NCBI GenBank assembly: GCA_002725445.1
Contig: PBPD01000152.1
Coordinates: 1-9,963 of the forward strand
DNA length: 9,963 nt
From: Rickettsiales bacterium
GTDB lineage: Bacteria; Pseudomonadota; Alphaproteobacteria; Rickettsiales; UBA3002
Reading direction: 5' to 3'
Every line of letters starts with the position of its first letter. Positions within the stretch are counted from its first letter, which is position 1. Below are positions 1-5,645 of this stretch, piece by piece. The position numbers and the translations under genes were made by a program. Under the pieces are notes generated by a model. The model saw only the letters and a program-made list of their open reading frames with translations. It searched no databases and was not told the DNA's origin.

Positions 1-453
1 ATCGTATCGCTGGAATCAGGCAGCATTCAGGGCTTCAAGCATTTCGACAAGGGCGACACTTTCACCGTCGATAAAACCGTCGATGAAGTGAGCGCCACCG
101 AATTTAATGGTCTGGTGATTCCCGGCGGGCTGTTCAACCCCGATGCGCTGCGCGTGAACGAAAAAGCCGTACAGTTTGTGCGCGACTTCTTCAAACAGCA
201 TAAGCCTGTGGCCGCTATTTGCCACGGCCCACAATTGCTGATCGAAGCCGACGTGCTGAATGACCGCACCATCACATCCGTACCCAATATTAAAACCGAC
301 ATCATCAATGCCGGTGCAAAATGGGTGGATGAAGAAGTCGTGGTCGATGAAGGGCTGACCACCAGCCGCACCCCCGACGATCTCGACGCGTTCTGCCATA
401 AGGCGATTGAAGAATTCGCCGAAGGCAAACATAAAGATCAAGTGGCTGCATAA
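1..453 (+). CDS. PfpI/DJ-1 family protein (type 1 glutamine amidotransferase-like), C-terminal part
   Basis: The frame is open from the first base to a TAA at 451-453, so this is the C-terminal 150 residues. Family members run about 180-190 residues, so roughly 35-40 N-terminal residues lie outside the window. Visible PfpI/YhbO-type signatures are a LVIPGG strand-turn, then NPDALR, then the nucleophile elbow AICHGP with the catalytic Cys codon at 220-222 followed by His, and a late WVDEEVVVDEGLTTSR segment. Proteins of this family are cytoplasmic stress proteins variously described as peptidases, chaperones or deglycases acting on glycated protein and nucleic acid. Which activity applies here cannot be told. 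A GTG at 88 could be mistaken for a start, but the homologous sequence continues upstream of it. A strong terminator follows directly, so the gene ends its transcript. The family call is secure; the exact function is not. Confidence 0.93.
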   Translation: MVSLESGSIQGFKHFDKGDTFTVDKTVDEVSATEFNGLVIPGGLFNPDALRVNEKAVQFVRDFFKQHKPVAAICHGPQLLIEADVLNDRTITSVPNIKTDIINAGAKWVDEEVVVDEGLTTSRTPDDLDAFCHKAIEEFAEGKHKDQVAA

Positions 454-471
454 TTATGGATTCCACACAGC

Positions 472-502
472 AAAAGGGCTCGCATTGCGCGGGCCCTTTT
501 TT
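472..502 (+). terminator. Intrinsic terminator after the PfpI-family gene
   Basis: The arms AAAAGGGCTCGC (472-483) and GCGGGCCCTTTT (489-500) pair over 12 positions with one G-T wobble around the five-base loop ATTGC, and run into T residues to 502. It begins 18 bases after the stop codon. Confidence 0.88.
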
Positions 503-595
503 GCATATTCGCGCTGCCGCACACGCCTTACATGCTTTTAACATGCACTTGACCGCTAAACAGGTTAGGCTCTTCTTATAACTTAGGAATATATT

Positions 596-997
596 ATGAT
601 TGCTTACGTCATCGCATTTGTTGCTACCGCCATTGTCTTTCTGGGCATTGATGTCATTTGGTTGAAATACATCGCCAAGGATTTCTACGCCACCCATATG
701 GGCGAGCTGATGCGCGATGACCCAAAGCTCGGCGCCGCCGCCATCTTTTACCTCTTCTACGTGCTCGGCATCATCTATCTGGTGATTGCCCCACACATGG
801 AGTCAGGCAACTGGAAAGCCGTGCTCATATCCGGCGCAGTGCTGGGTGCGTTGGCCTACGGCACCTACGACATGACCAATTACGCCGTGCTCAAAGGCTA
901 CCCGCTGAAAGTCGCCATTATTGACATTGCATGGGGCACCGCGCTGACCGCCACCGCCTCGCTGGCCGGGTTCTTTGCCACCAAACTCTTTGGCTAA
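596..997 (+). CDS. DUF2177 family membrane protein
   Basis: The product is a 133-residue, very hydrophobic protein with about four predicted membrane helices (near residues 3-25, 44-66, 73-92 and 102-125). It matches the DUF2177 family in length and in landmarks: GIDVIWL in the first helix, LFYVLGIIYLVI in the second, YGTYDMTNYAVLKGYPL between the third and fourth, and DIAWGT at the start of the last. The function of the family is not established. The ATG at 596 is supported by an AGGA at 585-588, seven bases upstream. The gene lies alone between terminators. The upstream 93 bases hold a TTGACC (549-554) and a TATAAC (577-582), but they are 22 bases apart, too far for a standard promoter, so no promoter is called. 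The family assignment is confident. Confidence 0.9.
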   Translation: MIAYVIAFVATAIVFLGIDVIWLKYIAKDFYATHMGELMRDDPKLGAAAIFYLFYVLGIIYLVIAPHMESGNWKAVLISGAVLGALAYGTYDMTNYAVLKGYPLKVAIIDIAWGTALTATASLAGFFATKLFG

Positions 998-1003
998 AAC
1001 GCC

Positions 1004-1020
1004 AAGCCTAGCGGGCTTTA
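1004..1020 (+). terminator. Weak terminator-like hairpin after the DUF2177 gene
   Basis: AAGCC (1004-1008) pairs with GGCTT (1014-1018) around a five-base loop, seven bases after the stop. The following T run is only TTTA, so termination here would be weak. Confidence 0.3.
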
Positions 1021-1080
1021 TGAAAAAACTATACCCCGACCCGCTGCTTACCAATCGTTTCTTAAGCTGTTCCGCGCTAG

Positions 1081-1115
1081 GTGTTAAGGGTAATTCGCAA
1101 GAGTTACGCTAACAC
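1081..1115. promoter_or_regulatory. Nested inverted repeat upstream of the KGG gene
   Basis: GTGTTA (1081-1086) is the reverse complement of TAACAC (1110-1115), and inside it GTAA (1090-1093) pairs with TTAC (1104-1107). It lies 21 bases before the ribosome site of the KGG-motif gene, within a 150-base gap that has no clear sigma-70 promoter. It could be an operator or a leader hairpin; the sequence alone does not decide. Confidence 0.35.
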
Positions 1116-1147
1116 GTCATTACATTAACCTACGCAAGGAGGCCATC

Positions 1148-1327
1148 ATGACCACTATGAACAAAGGTCGCAATAGTAGGGGGCAGTTTGTTTCAGGCAG
1201 CGATGCCGCACGCAACGAAGGACGCAAAGGGGGGTATGAATCCTCAGGCAGTTTTGCACCCGGCTCCGAGCGTGCCCGTCGCGCAGGCCGCAAAGGGGGC
1301 AAAGCAGGTGGCAACACCAGCCAATAG
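1148..1327 (+). CDS. Small KGG-motif (YciG/Con-10-like) stress-type protein
   Basis: This is a 59-residue, very basic, glycine-rich protein starting MTTMNKGRNSRGQFVSGS. It carries two copies of the short motif A-R-x-x-G-R-K-G-G (AARNEGRKGG at residues 20-29 and ARRAGRKGG at 43-51) and a GSFAPGSE linker between them. Proteins built of such KGG repeats (the KGG/Con-10 group, including E. coli YciG) are small, disordered and usually linked to general stress or stationary phase; their molecular role is poorly known. The ATG at 1148 is fixed by a full AAGGAGG at 1136-1142, five bases upstream. A second ATG at 1157 is too far from it. A strong terminator follows 30 bases after the stop, so the gene is monocistronic. 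The family call rests on motif and composition. Confidence 0.82.
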   Translation: MTTMNKGRNSRGQFVSGSDAARNEGRKGGYESSGSFAPGSERARRAGRKGGKAGGNTSQ

Positions 1328-1357
1328 CACCACCCACACCATGACTAGACAAGAACG

Positions 1358-1384
1358 GGGCAGCCACGCGCTGCCCTTTCTTTT
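1358..1384 (+). terminator. Intrinsic terminator after the KGG gene
   Basis: A perfect seven-pair stem, GGGCAGC (1358-1364) with GCTGCCC (1370-1376), a five-base loop CACGC, then TTTCTTTT. Confidence 0.88.
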
Positions 1385-1429
1385 GCAGCGCCTAAATATC
1401 TGCAAAACCGTCATAATGCTGTAACAATG

Positions 1430-1443
1430 CTAGGTTAGCCTAG
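1430..1443. promoter_or_regulatory. CTAGG-TTAG-CCTAG inverted repeat just before a ribosome site
   Basis: CTAGG (1430-1434) and CCTAG (1439-1443) form a perfect inverted repeat with a four-base spacer. The AGGGTGG ribosome-site candidate starts two bases later at 1445. It could be an operator for the gene at 1473 or a small RNA hairpin next to its ribosome site. There is a CATAAT at 1412-1417 that could serve as a -10, but no matching -35 is seen. Confidence 0.35.
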
Positions 1444-1457
1444 TAGGGTGGAAAACT

Positions 1458-1472
1458 ATGGATAGCGCCTAA
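1458..1472 (+). other. Four-codon mini-ORF abutting the start of the 714-residue gene
   Basis: ATG GAT AGC GCC TAA reads Met-Asp-Ser-Ala-stop, and the stop is followed with no gap by the ATG at 1473, in the same frame. The only ribosome-site-like sequence, AGGGTGG (1445-1451), is six bases from this first ATG and 21 from the second. Translation may start here and reinitiate at 1473, or the TAA may be a mutated sense codon of a longer N-terminus. Confidence 0.4.
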
Positions 1473-3617
1473 ATGGCCGATAACGGCACAGCCAATACTG
1501 CACCGTCACGCAACGATGCAGCCGCAGCCACTCCCCATCTCAGCGATGCGGAGGCGGAGGCGTTGCTGCGCGATTATGCCGCGCGCATGGAGCCGTATTA
1601 TCAGGTCGCAGCCCAGGAAGCCGGCGCCGTCTTCGCGATGGATTTTGCCCTGCATGCTGATTTACCCAACCAACAAGTGATTGCCTCGCAAGGCGAGCTA
1701 CGCGTAGGCGCAGGCCACAATTTCAGCCGCGAACAAACGCAATTCGCCGTTGGCGGCGACATGACCACCGCCCTCAATGGCCAGTCCACCCCCATGAGCA
1801 TTGCATCGGTCGGCGGGTTTGACGCGCGCGAACAGCAATTTGTCAGCCACACCTCGATGGTGGTGGGCGAAACAGGCGGCAACCTCTCCGAAATCAGCAA
1901 CCGCACCCTGGTGAACACCGACACGGGCGAAGTCATCACCAACTTCACCTCCACCACCACAGTCGACCACATCACCTATCAGGACGAAACCGTCACACGT
2001 TCCTTTATCGATGCACGCGGCGACCGCATTGTCGTGGCCGAGCAATCGCTCAACATCACCACGCAGGACGGCACCGAATTGCAACTCGACAGTCAGGGCA
2101 GCCTTAATCTGCGCACAGGTCAGGCCGTCGCCAACATGCAGATGGAAGGCCAGAACGGCGAAGTCGTCCATTTCGGCAATGCCACCGTGCTTGATCGCCG
2201 TGGCTATGGCCAGCCGGTGCATTTTGCCACCGAACATGTCAGCCGCTCCACCCTGCAGGAAGACCTGCTGGAGCTGAGCGTAGAAGGCGAAATTAACACC
2301 GCCACGCTGCAAGGCACCGCACGCACGCAGGGCACACTCACCTCGGGCGGTGTAGAACACACGCTGGAAGGCGCAGGCCAGATTCATCTCGGCGATCTGA
2401 CAGGCGCAGGCCAACTCGCATTCACCAGCCATTTAGGCCGCGCGCTCTTTTCAGCCGACCGTGCCAGCCTGCAATCCGACACCCACCTCACCCTCGATTA
2501 CGACGGCACAGGCCACGGGCGCTACCAATCGGCCGATGCTACCCTCACCCTTGGCGCCGATGGTCAGGCGCATGTGCAGGGCGAGGCCACCACCACCGCG
2601 CAAAACCATGTGCAGTTTAGTGCCAGCGGCCAGCGCGATGGCGACCGCACCGATTTCGGTGCCGATGTGCGTTTCCGCTCAGGCGAAGGCGGCAACGAAG
2701 TACAGACACGTTTTGCCGGCTCGCACGCGGGCGACACCACCCATGTGCATGGCGAATATAACGCGCAACATATTCGTGGCAATTACGGCATTGTGCGCTC
2801 GGGCGACGAGCTATGCGCCGAAACCGACGCCGCCTATCGCCGCTTTGGCGGGTTGCTGCGCGCCGATATGGACGCACAGGGCTGCGAAGTGATCGACGGT
2901 GGCACCATAAGCGCCCACCGCGCCGCCGCCGCCGGGATCATGGACGAGAATATGCAAATGGAAGCCAATTTCGGCTTTTTCTCGGTGCCGATACCAGAGC
3001 GTGTGCGCGAACAGGCATTGCGCATTGTCAGCCCGTCTTTCGACCCCGCACGCAACGCACTCGACGCCGCACAGGCCGAGGCCAACAGCGAGCTGCGCAA
3101 CGACGCCCGCACCATCATGGAACATGCCCGCACCATGGCCGAGCATGCCGGCGCTATCCGCGACTTTGCCCAAAACGCCATCGACCCCAACCCCAACGGC
3201 AATGTCGAGCTGACCACCGACGCACAATTGCGCTTCATCGACCTGCAGGCCGAAGGCCTCAATATGGAATTTGGCTTCGCCCCCGACACCGCCGACGCGC
3301 TACGCAACACCGACTTGCTGGGGCAATTGGCAGCGGATGTCACCACCATCGACCCACACGCCAACCCGCCACTCAATGGCGAGGCAGTGGCCGACATCAC
3401 GCGTGTGCCCGAGGGGCAAGAAGCCGCATCCTACCTGCTCAACAGCTATATGGCACTGAGCCAGCAAGCCGAGCCAAATGCAAACACGCTCGCCCAGCTG
3501 CGCGAGGCACTCGCCGCACAAGGCATTCAACTGCACGACGCCGAACCCGACAGCCCCGACGCCCCCAACACCCAACTGGCAGGCATGCGCAGCCCCAGCT
3601 TCACCCGCGAGCTATAG
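1473..3617 (+). CDS. Large beta-rich protein of unknown function (714 residues)
   Basis: I do not recognise this protein. It has no signal peptide, no membrane helix and only two cysteines (C448, C471). Residues 1-30 are an Ala/Asn/Thr-rich tail. From about residue 70 to 445 the sequence alternates polar and non-polar residues in short strands separated by G, GD and NG turns (for example GELRVGAGHNF, GAGQIHLGDLTGAGQLAF, LDYDGTGHGRYQ). This looks like a large antiparallel beta sheet or beta solenoid. Residues 525-570 are strongly helical (AAQAEANSELRNDARTIMEH and on), followed by an acidic Ala/Pro-rich tail. Codon use matches the host-like genes around it, so recent import is not indicated. 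The start at 1473 lacks its own ribosome site (see the adjoining mini-ORF). The gene stands alone, with a terminator-like hairpin at its stop. It could be a surface or structural protein exported without a classical signal, or a cytoplasmic scaffold; neither is shown. Confidence 0.85.
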   Translation: MADNGTANTAPSRNDAAAATPHLSDAEAEALLRDYAARMEPYYQVAAQEAGAVFAMDFALHADLPNQQVIASQGELRVGAGHNFSREQTQFAVGGDMTTALNGQSTPMSIASVGGFDAREQQFVSHTSMVVGETGGNLSEISNRTLVNTDTGEVITNFTSTTTVDHITYQDETVTRSFIDARGDRIVVAEQSLNITTQDGTELQLDSQGSLNLRTGQAVANMQMEGQNGEVVHFGNATVLDRRGYGQPVHFATEHVSRSTLQEDLLELSVEGEINTATLQGTARTQGTLTSGGVEHTLEGAGQIHLGDLTGAGQLAFTSHLGRALFSADRASLQSDTHLTLDYDGTGHGRYQSADATLTLGADGQAHVQGEATTTAQNHVQFSASGQRDGDRTDFGADVRFRSGEGGNEVQTRFAGSHAGDTTHVHGEYNAQHIRGNYGIVRSGDELCAETDAAYRRFGGLLRADMDAQGCEVIDGGTISAHRAAAAGIMDENMQMEANFGFFSVPIPERVREQALRIVSPSFDPARNALDAAQAEANSELRNDARTIMEHARTMAEHAGAIRDFAQNAIDPNPNGNVELTTDAQLRFIDLQAEGLNMEFGFAPDTADALRNTDLLGQLAADVTTIDPHANPPLNGEAVADITRVPEGQEAASYLLNSYMALSQQAEPNANTLAQLREALAAQGIQLHDAEPDSPDAPNTQLAGMRSPSFTREL

Positions 3618-3628
3618 GCGGGGGTTTT
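3604..3628 (+). terminator. Probable terminator overlapping the stop of the 714-residue gene
   Basis: CCCGC (3604-3608) pairs with GCGGG (3618-3622) around a nine-base loop containing the TAG stop (3615-3617), followed by GG and TTTT (3625-3628). The stem is short, so the strength is uncertain. The remaining bases to 3711 separate two converging genes and show nothing else. Confidence 0.5.
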
Positions 3629-3711
3629 AACGCATCACCTCAAACATTATTGTCCATGAATATATTCAGATAAACGCAGTATTCGTCTGGCGGATCAGAT
3701 AACTCTCTGGA

Positions 3712-4254
3712 TCAGGCATAATTTTTCTGCTCGATGATACAAGATTTAAGTGAATACATTTTTTTTAATGCTAGATCATCTGGCATTGCATATTTTTTAT
3801 CTTTGCTAGAATAAACTTCGATTCGTTCATTTTTTTGTAAGTTGTTTATTATTTTCCATCCTTGCATTGGGCACGGACCAATCTGTAAAGACCTTTTACT
3901 TTCGATATCAATCAACCTAATTTTCTTGCGTTCCCACGCGCCTTGTCCGGGGTAAGAAAAGATTTCTTGGATTTCTGCCATATGTTTACGGCCATTAAGA
4001 TAAGGCGCATAATTTTTTTTGTAACTTAATCGACATAACCAACAATAAAAACAAACAGATAGCAGGAAAAAAGACACAGCCGCGAAAACATTAACGGGTG
4101 ACGTTAATATAAAAATTGTTATTGCGGCTATCAGCATATATATGCTGCCTTGGTTGAAATGCTTTACCGCTTGCTCATTCAAATGACCTTCTTCGCGCAA
4201 GCGCTTCACTTGTTTGCGCATATCAGCTGGCCAAAAGAGTTCGTATAGTTTCAT
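3712..4254 (-). CDS. Two-helix membrane protein, third gene of a paralogous array
   Basis: The product has 180 residues. Residues 1-34 (MKLYELFWPADMRK to KHFN) are cytoplasmic, charged and identical to those of the next gene upstream. Two membrane helices follow (about 39-60 and 62-76), then YAPYLNG and a soluble C-terminal domain ending with E-V-Y-S-S, AMPD, LKK and YSL. That ending recurs in its paralogues in related form. The start chosen is the ATG at 4252-4254, eight bases after GGAGG; a GTG two codons earlier leaves too little spacing. It is the last gene of the array on the minus strand and converges with the 714-residue gene. Base composition is clearly richer in A+T than the flanking host-like genes, suggesting acquisition. 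No named function is recognised. A membrane-bound immunity-type role is a guess from the array layout only. Confidence 0.82.
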   Translation of the reverse strand: MKLYELFWPADMRKQVKRLREEGHLNEQAVKHFNQGSIYMLIAAITIFILTSPVNVFAAVSFFLLSVCFYCWLCRLSYKKNYAPYLNGRKHMAEIQEIFSYPGQGAWERKKIRLIDIESKRSLQIGPCPMQGWKIINNLQKNERIEVYSSKDKKYAMPDDLALKKMYSLKSCIIEQKNYA

Positions 4255-4331
4255 CCCCACCGCCTCCGAGCGAACGTTCGTGTAGCATCATTCTGCCCTG
4301 TTTGTTCGGGCAGGTACAGGATTGATTCTTA
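4154..4331 (-). repeat. 178-bp duplicated block, copy A (leader plus first 34 codons)
   Basis: This block matches 4759-4936 at 172 of 178 positions with no gaps (by hand alignment). It runs from the stop codon of the upstream gene (4329-4331) through the leader and into codon 34 of the downstream gene. There the similarity stops abruptly. The two differences inside the coding part are both synonymous. Confidence 0.9.
4252..4331 (-). repeat. 80-bp leader repeat, copy A
   Basis: Read on the minus strand, the repeat contains the stop codon TAA of the previous gene, a hairpin CTGCCC/GGGCAG (4308-4313 with 4293-4298, nine-base loop), the palindrome CGAACGTTCG (4271-4280), GGAGG (4263-4267) and the ATG of the next gene (4252-4254). 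Copy A differs from copy C at two of 80 positions. The hairpin has no T run after it on either strand, so it is not an intrinsic terminator. Confidence 0.92.
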
Positions 4332-4859
4332 ATCCCCCAAAACGCGAGTGGTTAATGAAAAATGCCGCTTGAGATAGCTTATATCAGGCATTGCGTGGCA
4401 TTCATTTGATTTAAAAACATCAAAGCATTCGCCCTTTCTAAAGTAATCCTTTTTAGGAATTCTAGGTGAAAAATTAATAAGCATTTGATGGATCTTTTTA
4501 TCATTTGCGCTTAATTGATATTTTACAACCTGTGTTCCATACAGCGTGACATACATAGCTGTAGAAATAACTGATATTCTCGCTCCGTAGAGATATGGTG
4601 CATATTGTTTCCGATACAGATTCCATAGATCAAATTTAGAGAACAATGGGCATAGTAGTATGATGCCATAGCCAATCCTTTGTGCGATCGGGCCACCAAC
4701 GAAAATCAATAATCCACTAATAACGATAAAGATAGCCAGCATTTGATAAAGCTTTTTATTGAAATGCTTTACCGCTTGCTCATTCAAATGGCCTTCCTCG
4801 CGCAAGCGCTTCACTTGTTTGCGCATATCAGCTGGCCAAAAGAGTTCGTATAGTTTCAT
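4329..4859 (-). CDS. Two-helix membrane protein, second gene of the paralogous array
   Basis: The product has 176 residues. Residues 1-34 are identical to those of the downstream paralogue. Beyond them only scattered matches remain: a pair of hydrophobic helices (about 39-55 and 59-74), a YAPYL-Y-G motif after the helices, and a C-terminal segment with F-D-V-F-K-S, MPD, LKR and FSL. The start is the ATG at 4857-4859, eight bases after GGAGG. The frame is open nine codons further upstream, but that stretch is leader repeat shared with the other copies and would bury the ribosome site inside the gene. The stop TAA (4329-4331) is itself the first codon of repeat copy A. The gene is rich in A+T like its neighbours in the array. 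The function is unknown. The two sister genes show it is one of a family in which the N-terminus is kept and the body changes. Confidence 0.82.
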   Translation of the reverse strand: MKLYELFWPADMRKQVKRLREEGHLNEQAVKHFNKKLYQMLAIFIVISGLLIFVGGPIAQRIGYGIILLCPLFSKFDLWNLYRKQYAPYLYGARISVISTAMYVTLYGTQVVKYQLSANDKKIHQMLINFSPRIPKKDYFRKGECFDVFKSNECHAMPDISYLKRHFSLTTRVLGD

Positions 4860-4936
4860 CCCCACCGCCTCCGGGCGAACGTTCATGTAGTAGCATTCTG
4901 CCCTGTTTGTTCGGGCAGGTACAGGATTGATTCTTA
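4759..4936 (-). repeat. 178-bp duplicated block, copy B (leader plus first 34 codons)
   Basis: Partner of the block at 4154-4331 (172 of 178 positions the same). It begins at the stop codon of the gene upstream (4934-4936) and ends inside codon 34 of the gene it leads. Confidence 0.9.
4857..4936 (-). repeat. 80-bp leader repeat, copy B
   Basis: Same elements as copy A: TAA of the previous gene, CTGCCC/GGGCAG hairpin, GAACGTTC palindrome (4877-4884, shortened by one base pair relative to A and C), GGAGG and ATG. It differs from copy A at four positions. Confidence 0.92.
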
Positions 4937-5479
4937 GCGCTTCAAATAATAGCGATTGATAAGCACATCAATTTTAGGAATAGATTTCTGGCTCGGCTCA
5001 TCAAAAAAGACGGTGATGGCATCACCCTTTTGTAAAGTCGGTTCCAGATCGTCCTTGGAATGTAAATCTATTTTATGCTGGTAGGTAGAAGAGTTCGCTT
5101 TAAACTCATAGCGCAAGTGCCAACCCGTATGAACATACAAGTCTGTGGTTTTTTTTACAATTCGGGTTAGCGTGCCTTCACATTCGATACCGAAATGAAT
5201 GGGGATGAGATAATTAAGCAAAATATACCGCACTTGCCAGTACAGCCCCCACAGCCAAAACACGGTGCTTGCGATAATAAATAACAGGCAGTTTATCCCA
5301 CTGAAAAAATAGATGGCACAACAGATCGTCGCGATAATTAACGTATAATAACCGGTTAGAAGCTTGCGGATACGTTGATTGATGTTCGAAAGATTCTCGT
5401 GGTTCAGGCAGTCATCCGCGTGATACTGTTCAATCAGTGCGACCAATCTTTTTGGCCAAATGAAACGCGCAAATATCAT
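4934..5479 (-). CDS. Two-helix membrane protein with DUF3592-like C-terminal domain, first gene of the paralogous array
   Basis: The product has 181 residues. The N-terminus MIFARFIWPKRLVALIEQYH resembles the FWPADMRKQVK start of its two paralogues at low identity, including a shared LNxxxLxxxN-type spacing before the membrane. Two helices follow (about 43-60 and 62-81). Residues 98-181 form a soluble domain (GTLTRIV, YEFKANSSTYQHKI, KGDAITVFFDEPSQKSIP) that resembles DUF3592-type domains in its G-D-x-I-x-V-F-x-x-P ending; that match is tentative. The ATG at 5477-5479 lacks a strong ribosome site of its own. The GGAGG and ATG of repeat copy C lie 34 bases upstream in another frame, opening a nine-residue leader ORF that ends four bases before this start. 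This suggests translational coupling. Role unknown. Confidence 0.8.
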   Translation of the reverse strand: MIFARFIWPKRLVALIEQYHADDCLNHENLSNINQRIRKLLTGYYTLIIATICCAIYFFSGINCLLFIIASTVFWLWGLYWQVRYILLNYLIPIHFGIECEGTLTRIVKKTTDLYVHTGWHLRYEFKANSSTYQHKIDLHSKDDLEPTLQKGDAITVFFDEPSQKSIPKIDVLINRYYLKR

Positions 5480-5483
5480 GAGC

Positions 5484-5513
5484 CTACTTTATCATTCTTA
5501 CTGTAATAATCAT
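5484..5513 (-). CDS. Possible nine-residue leader peptide before the first array gene
   Basis: The ATG supplied by repeat copy C, placed eight bases after GGAGG as in the other copies, opens the short frame MIITVRMIK-stop. The stop (5484-5486) is four bases from the ATG of the downstream gene and out of frame with it. The initiation signals are as good as those of the paralogues. Whether the peptide matters or only serves coupling is unknown. Confidence 0.4.
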   Translation of the reverse strand: MIITVRMIK

Positions 5514-5590
5514 CCCCACCGCCTCCGAGCGAACGTTCGTGTAGCACCATTCTGCCCTGTTTGTTCGGGCAGGTACAGGATTGATTTTTA
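5511..5590 (-). repeat. 80-bp leader repeat, copy C
   Basis: It matches copy A at 78 of 80 positions and includes the full CGAACGTTCG palindrome (5530-5539), the CTGCCC/GGGCAG hairpin, GGAGG and ATG. As in the other copies it starts with an in-frame-looking TAA (5588-5590), but the sequence before that is only a short GC-rich stretch with no long ORF. This could be the end of a lost gene. Confidence 0.92.
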
Positions 5591-5610
5591 GCGCCCGGCC
5601 TCATGCGGCA

Positions 5611-5645
5611 CAGGCGCGCAATGCCCTCACCAACGCGCTGTTTTT
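5611..5645 (+). terminator. Terminator-like hairpin pointing along the plus strand
   Basis: CAG-G-CGCG (5611-5618, one bulged G) pairs with CGCGCTG (5634-5640) around a 15-base loop and is followed by TTTTT (5641-5645). All genes on both sides of it here run on the minus strand, so as a terminator it faces the wrong way. It may be a relic of earlier gene order or act against antisense transcription into the regulator gene. Confidence 0.3.

Noticed and set aside
549..582. TTGACC and TATAAC as the promoter of the DUF2177 gene
   Set aside because: The 22-base spacing is too long for a standard sigma-70 promoter.
2813..3673. Long arginine-rich frame overlapping the 714-residue gene, with other long frames on both strands in 1600-3575
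   Set aside because: They lie in alternate frames of a GC-rich gene, have no ribosome sites and show low-complexity Arg/Ala or Cys/Gly-rich translations typical of shadow frames.
4293..4313. CTGCCC/GGGCAG hairpin as an intrinsic terminator between array genes
   Set aside because: No T run follows the stem on either strand.
4329..4886. Start nine codons upstream (MNVRPEAVG) for the second array gene
   Set aside because: The added codons are leader-repeat sequence shared with copies before other genes, and the GGAGG would lie inside the gene.
4252..5590. The 80-bp repeats as integron attC sites flanking gene cassettes
   Set aside because: The expected GTTRRRY and RYYYAAC core sites and paired simple sites are not present at the repeat ends, no integrase is visible, and the repeat carries the ribosome site and start codon, which attC sites do not.
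4252..5590. The repeats as a CRISPR array
   Set aside because: Three 80-bp units separated by more than 500 bp of coding sequence do not fit repeat or spacer lengths.
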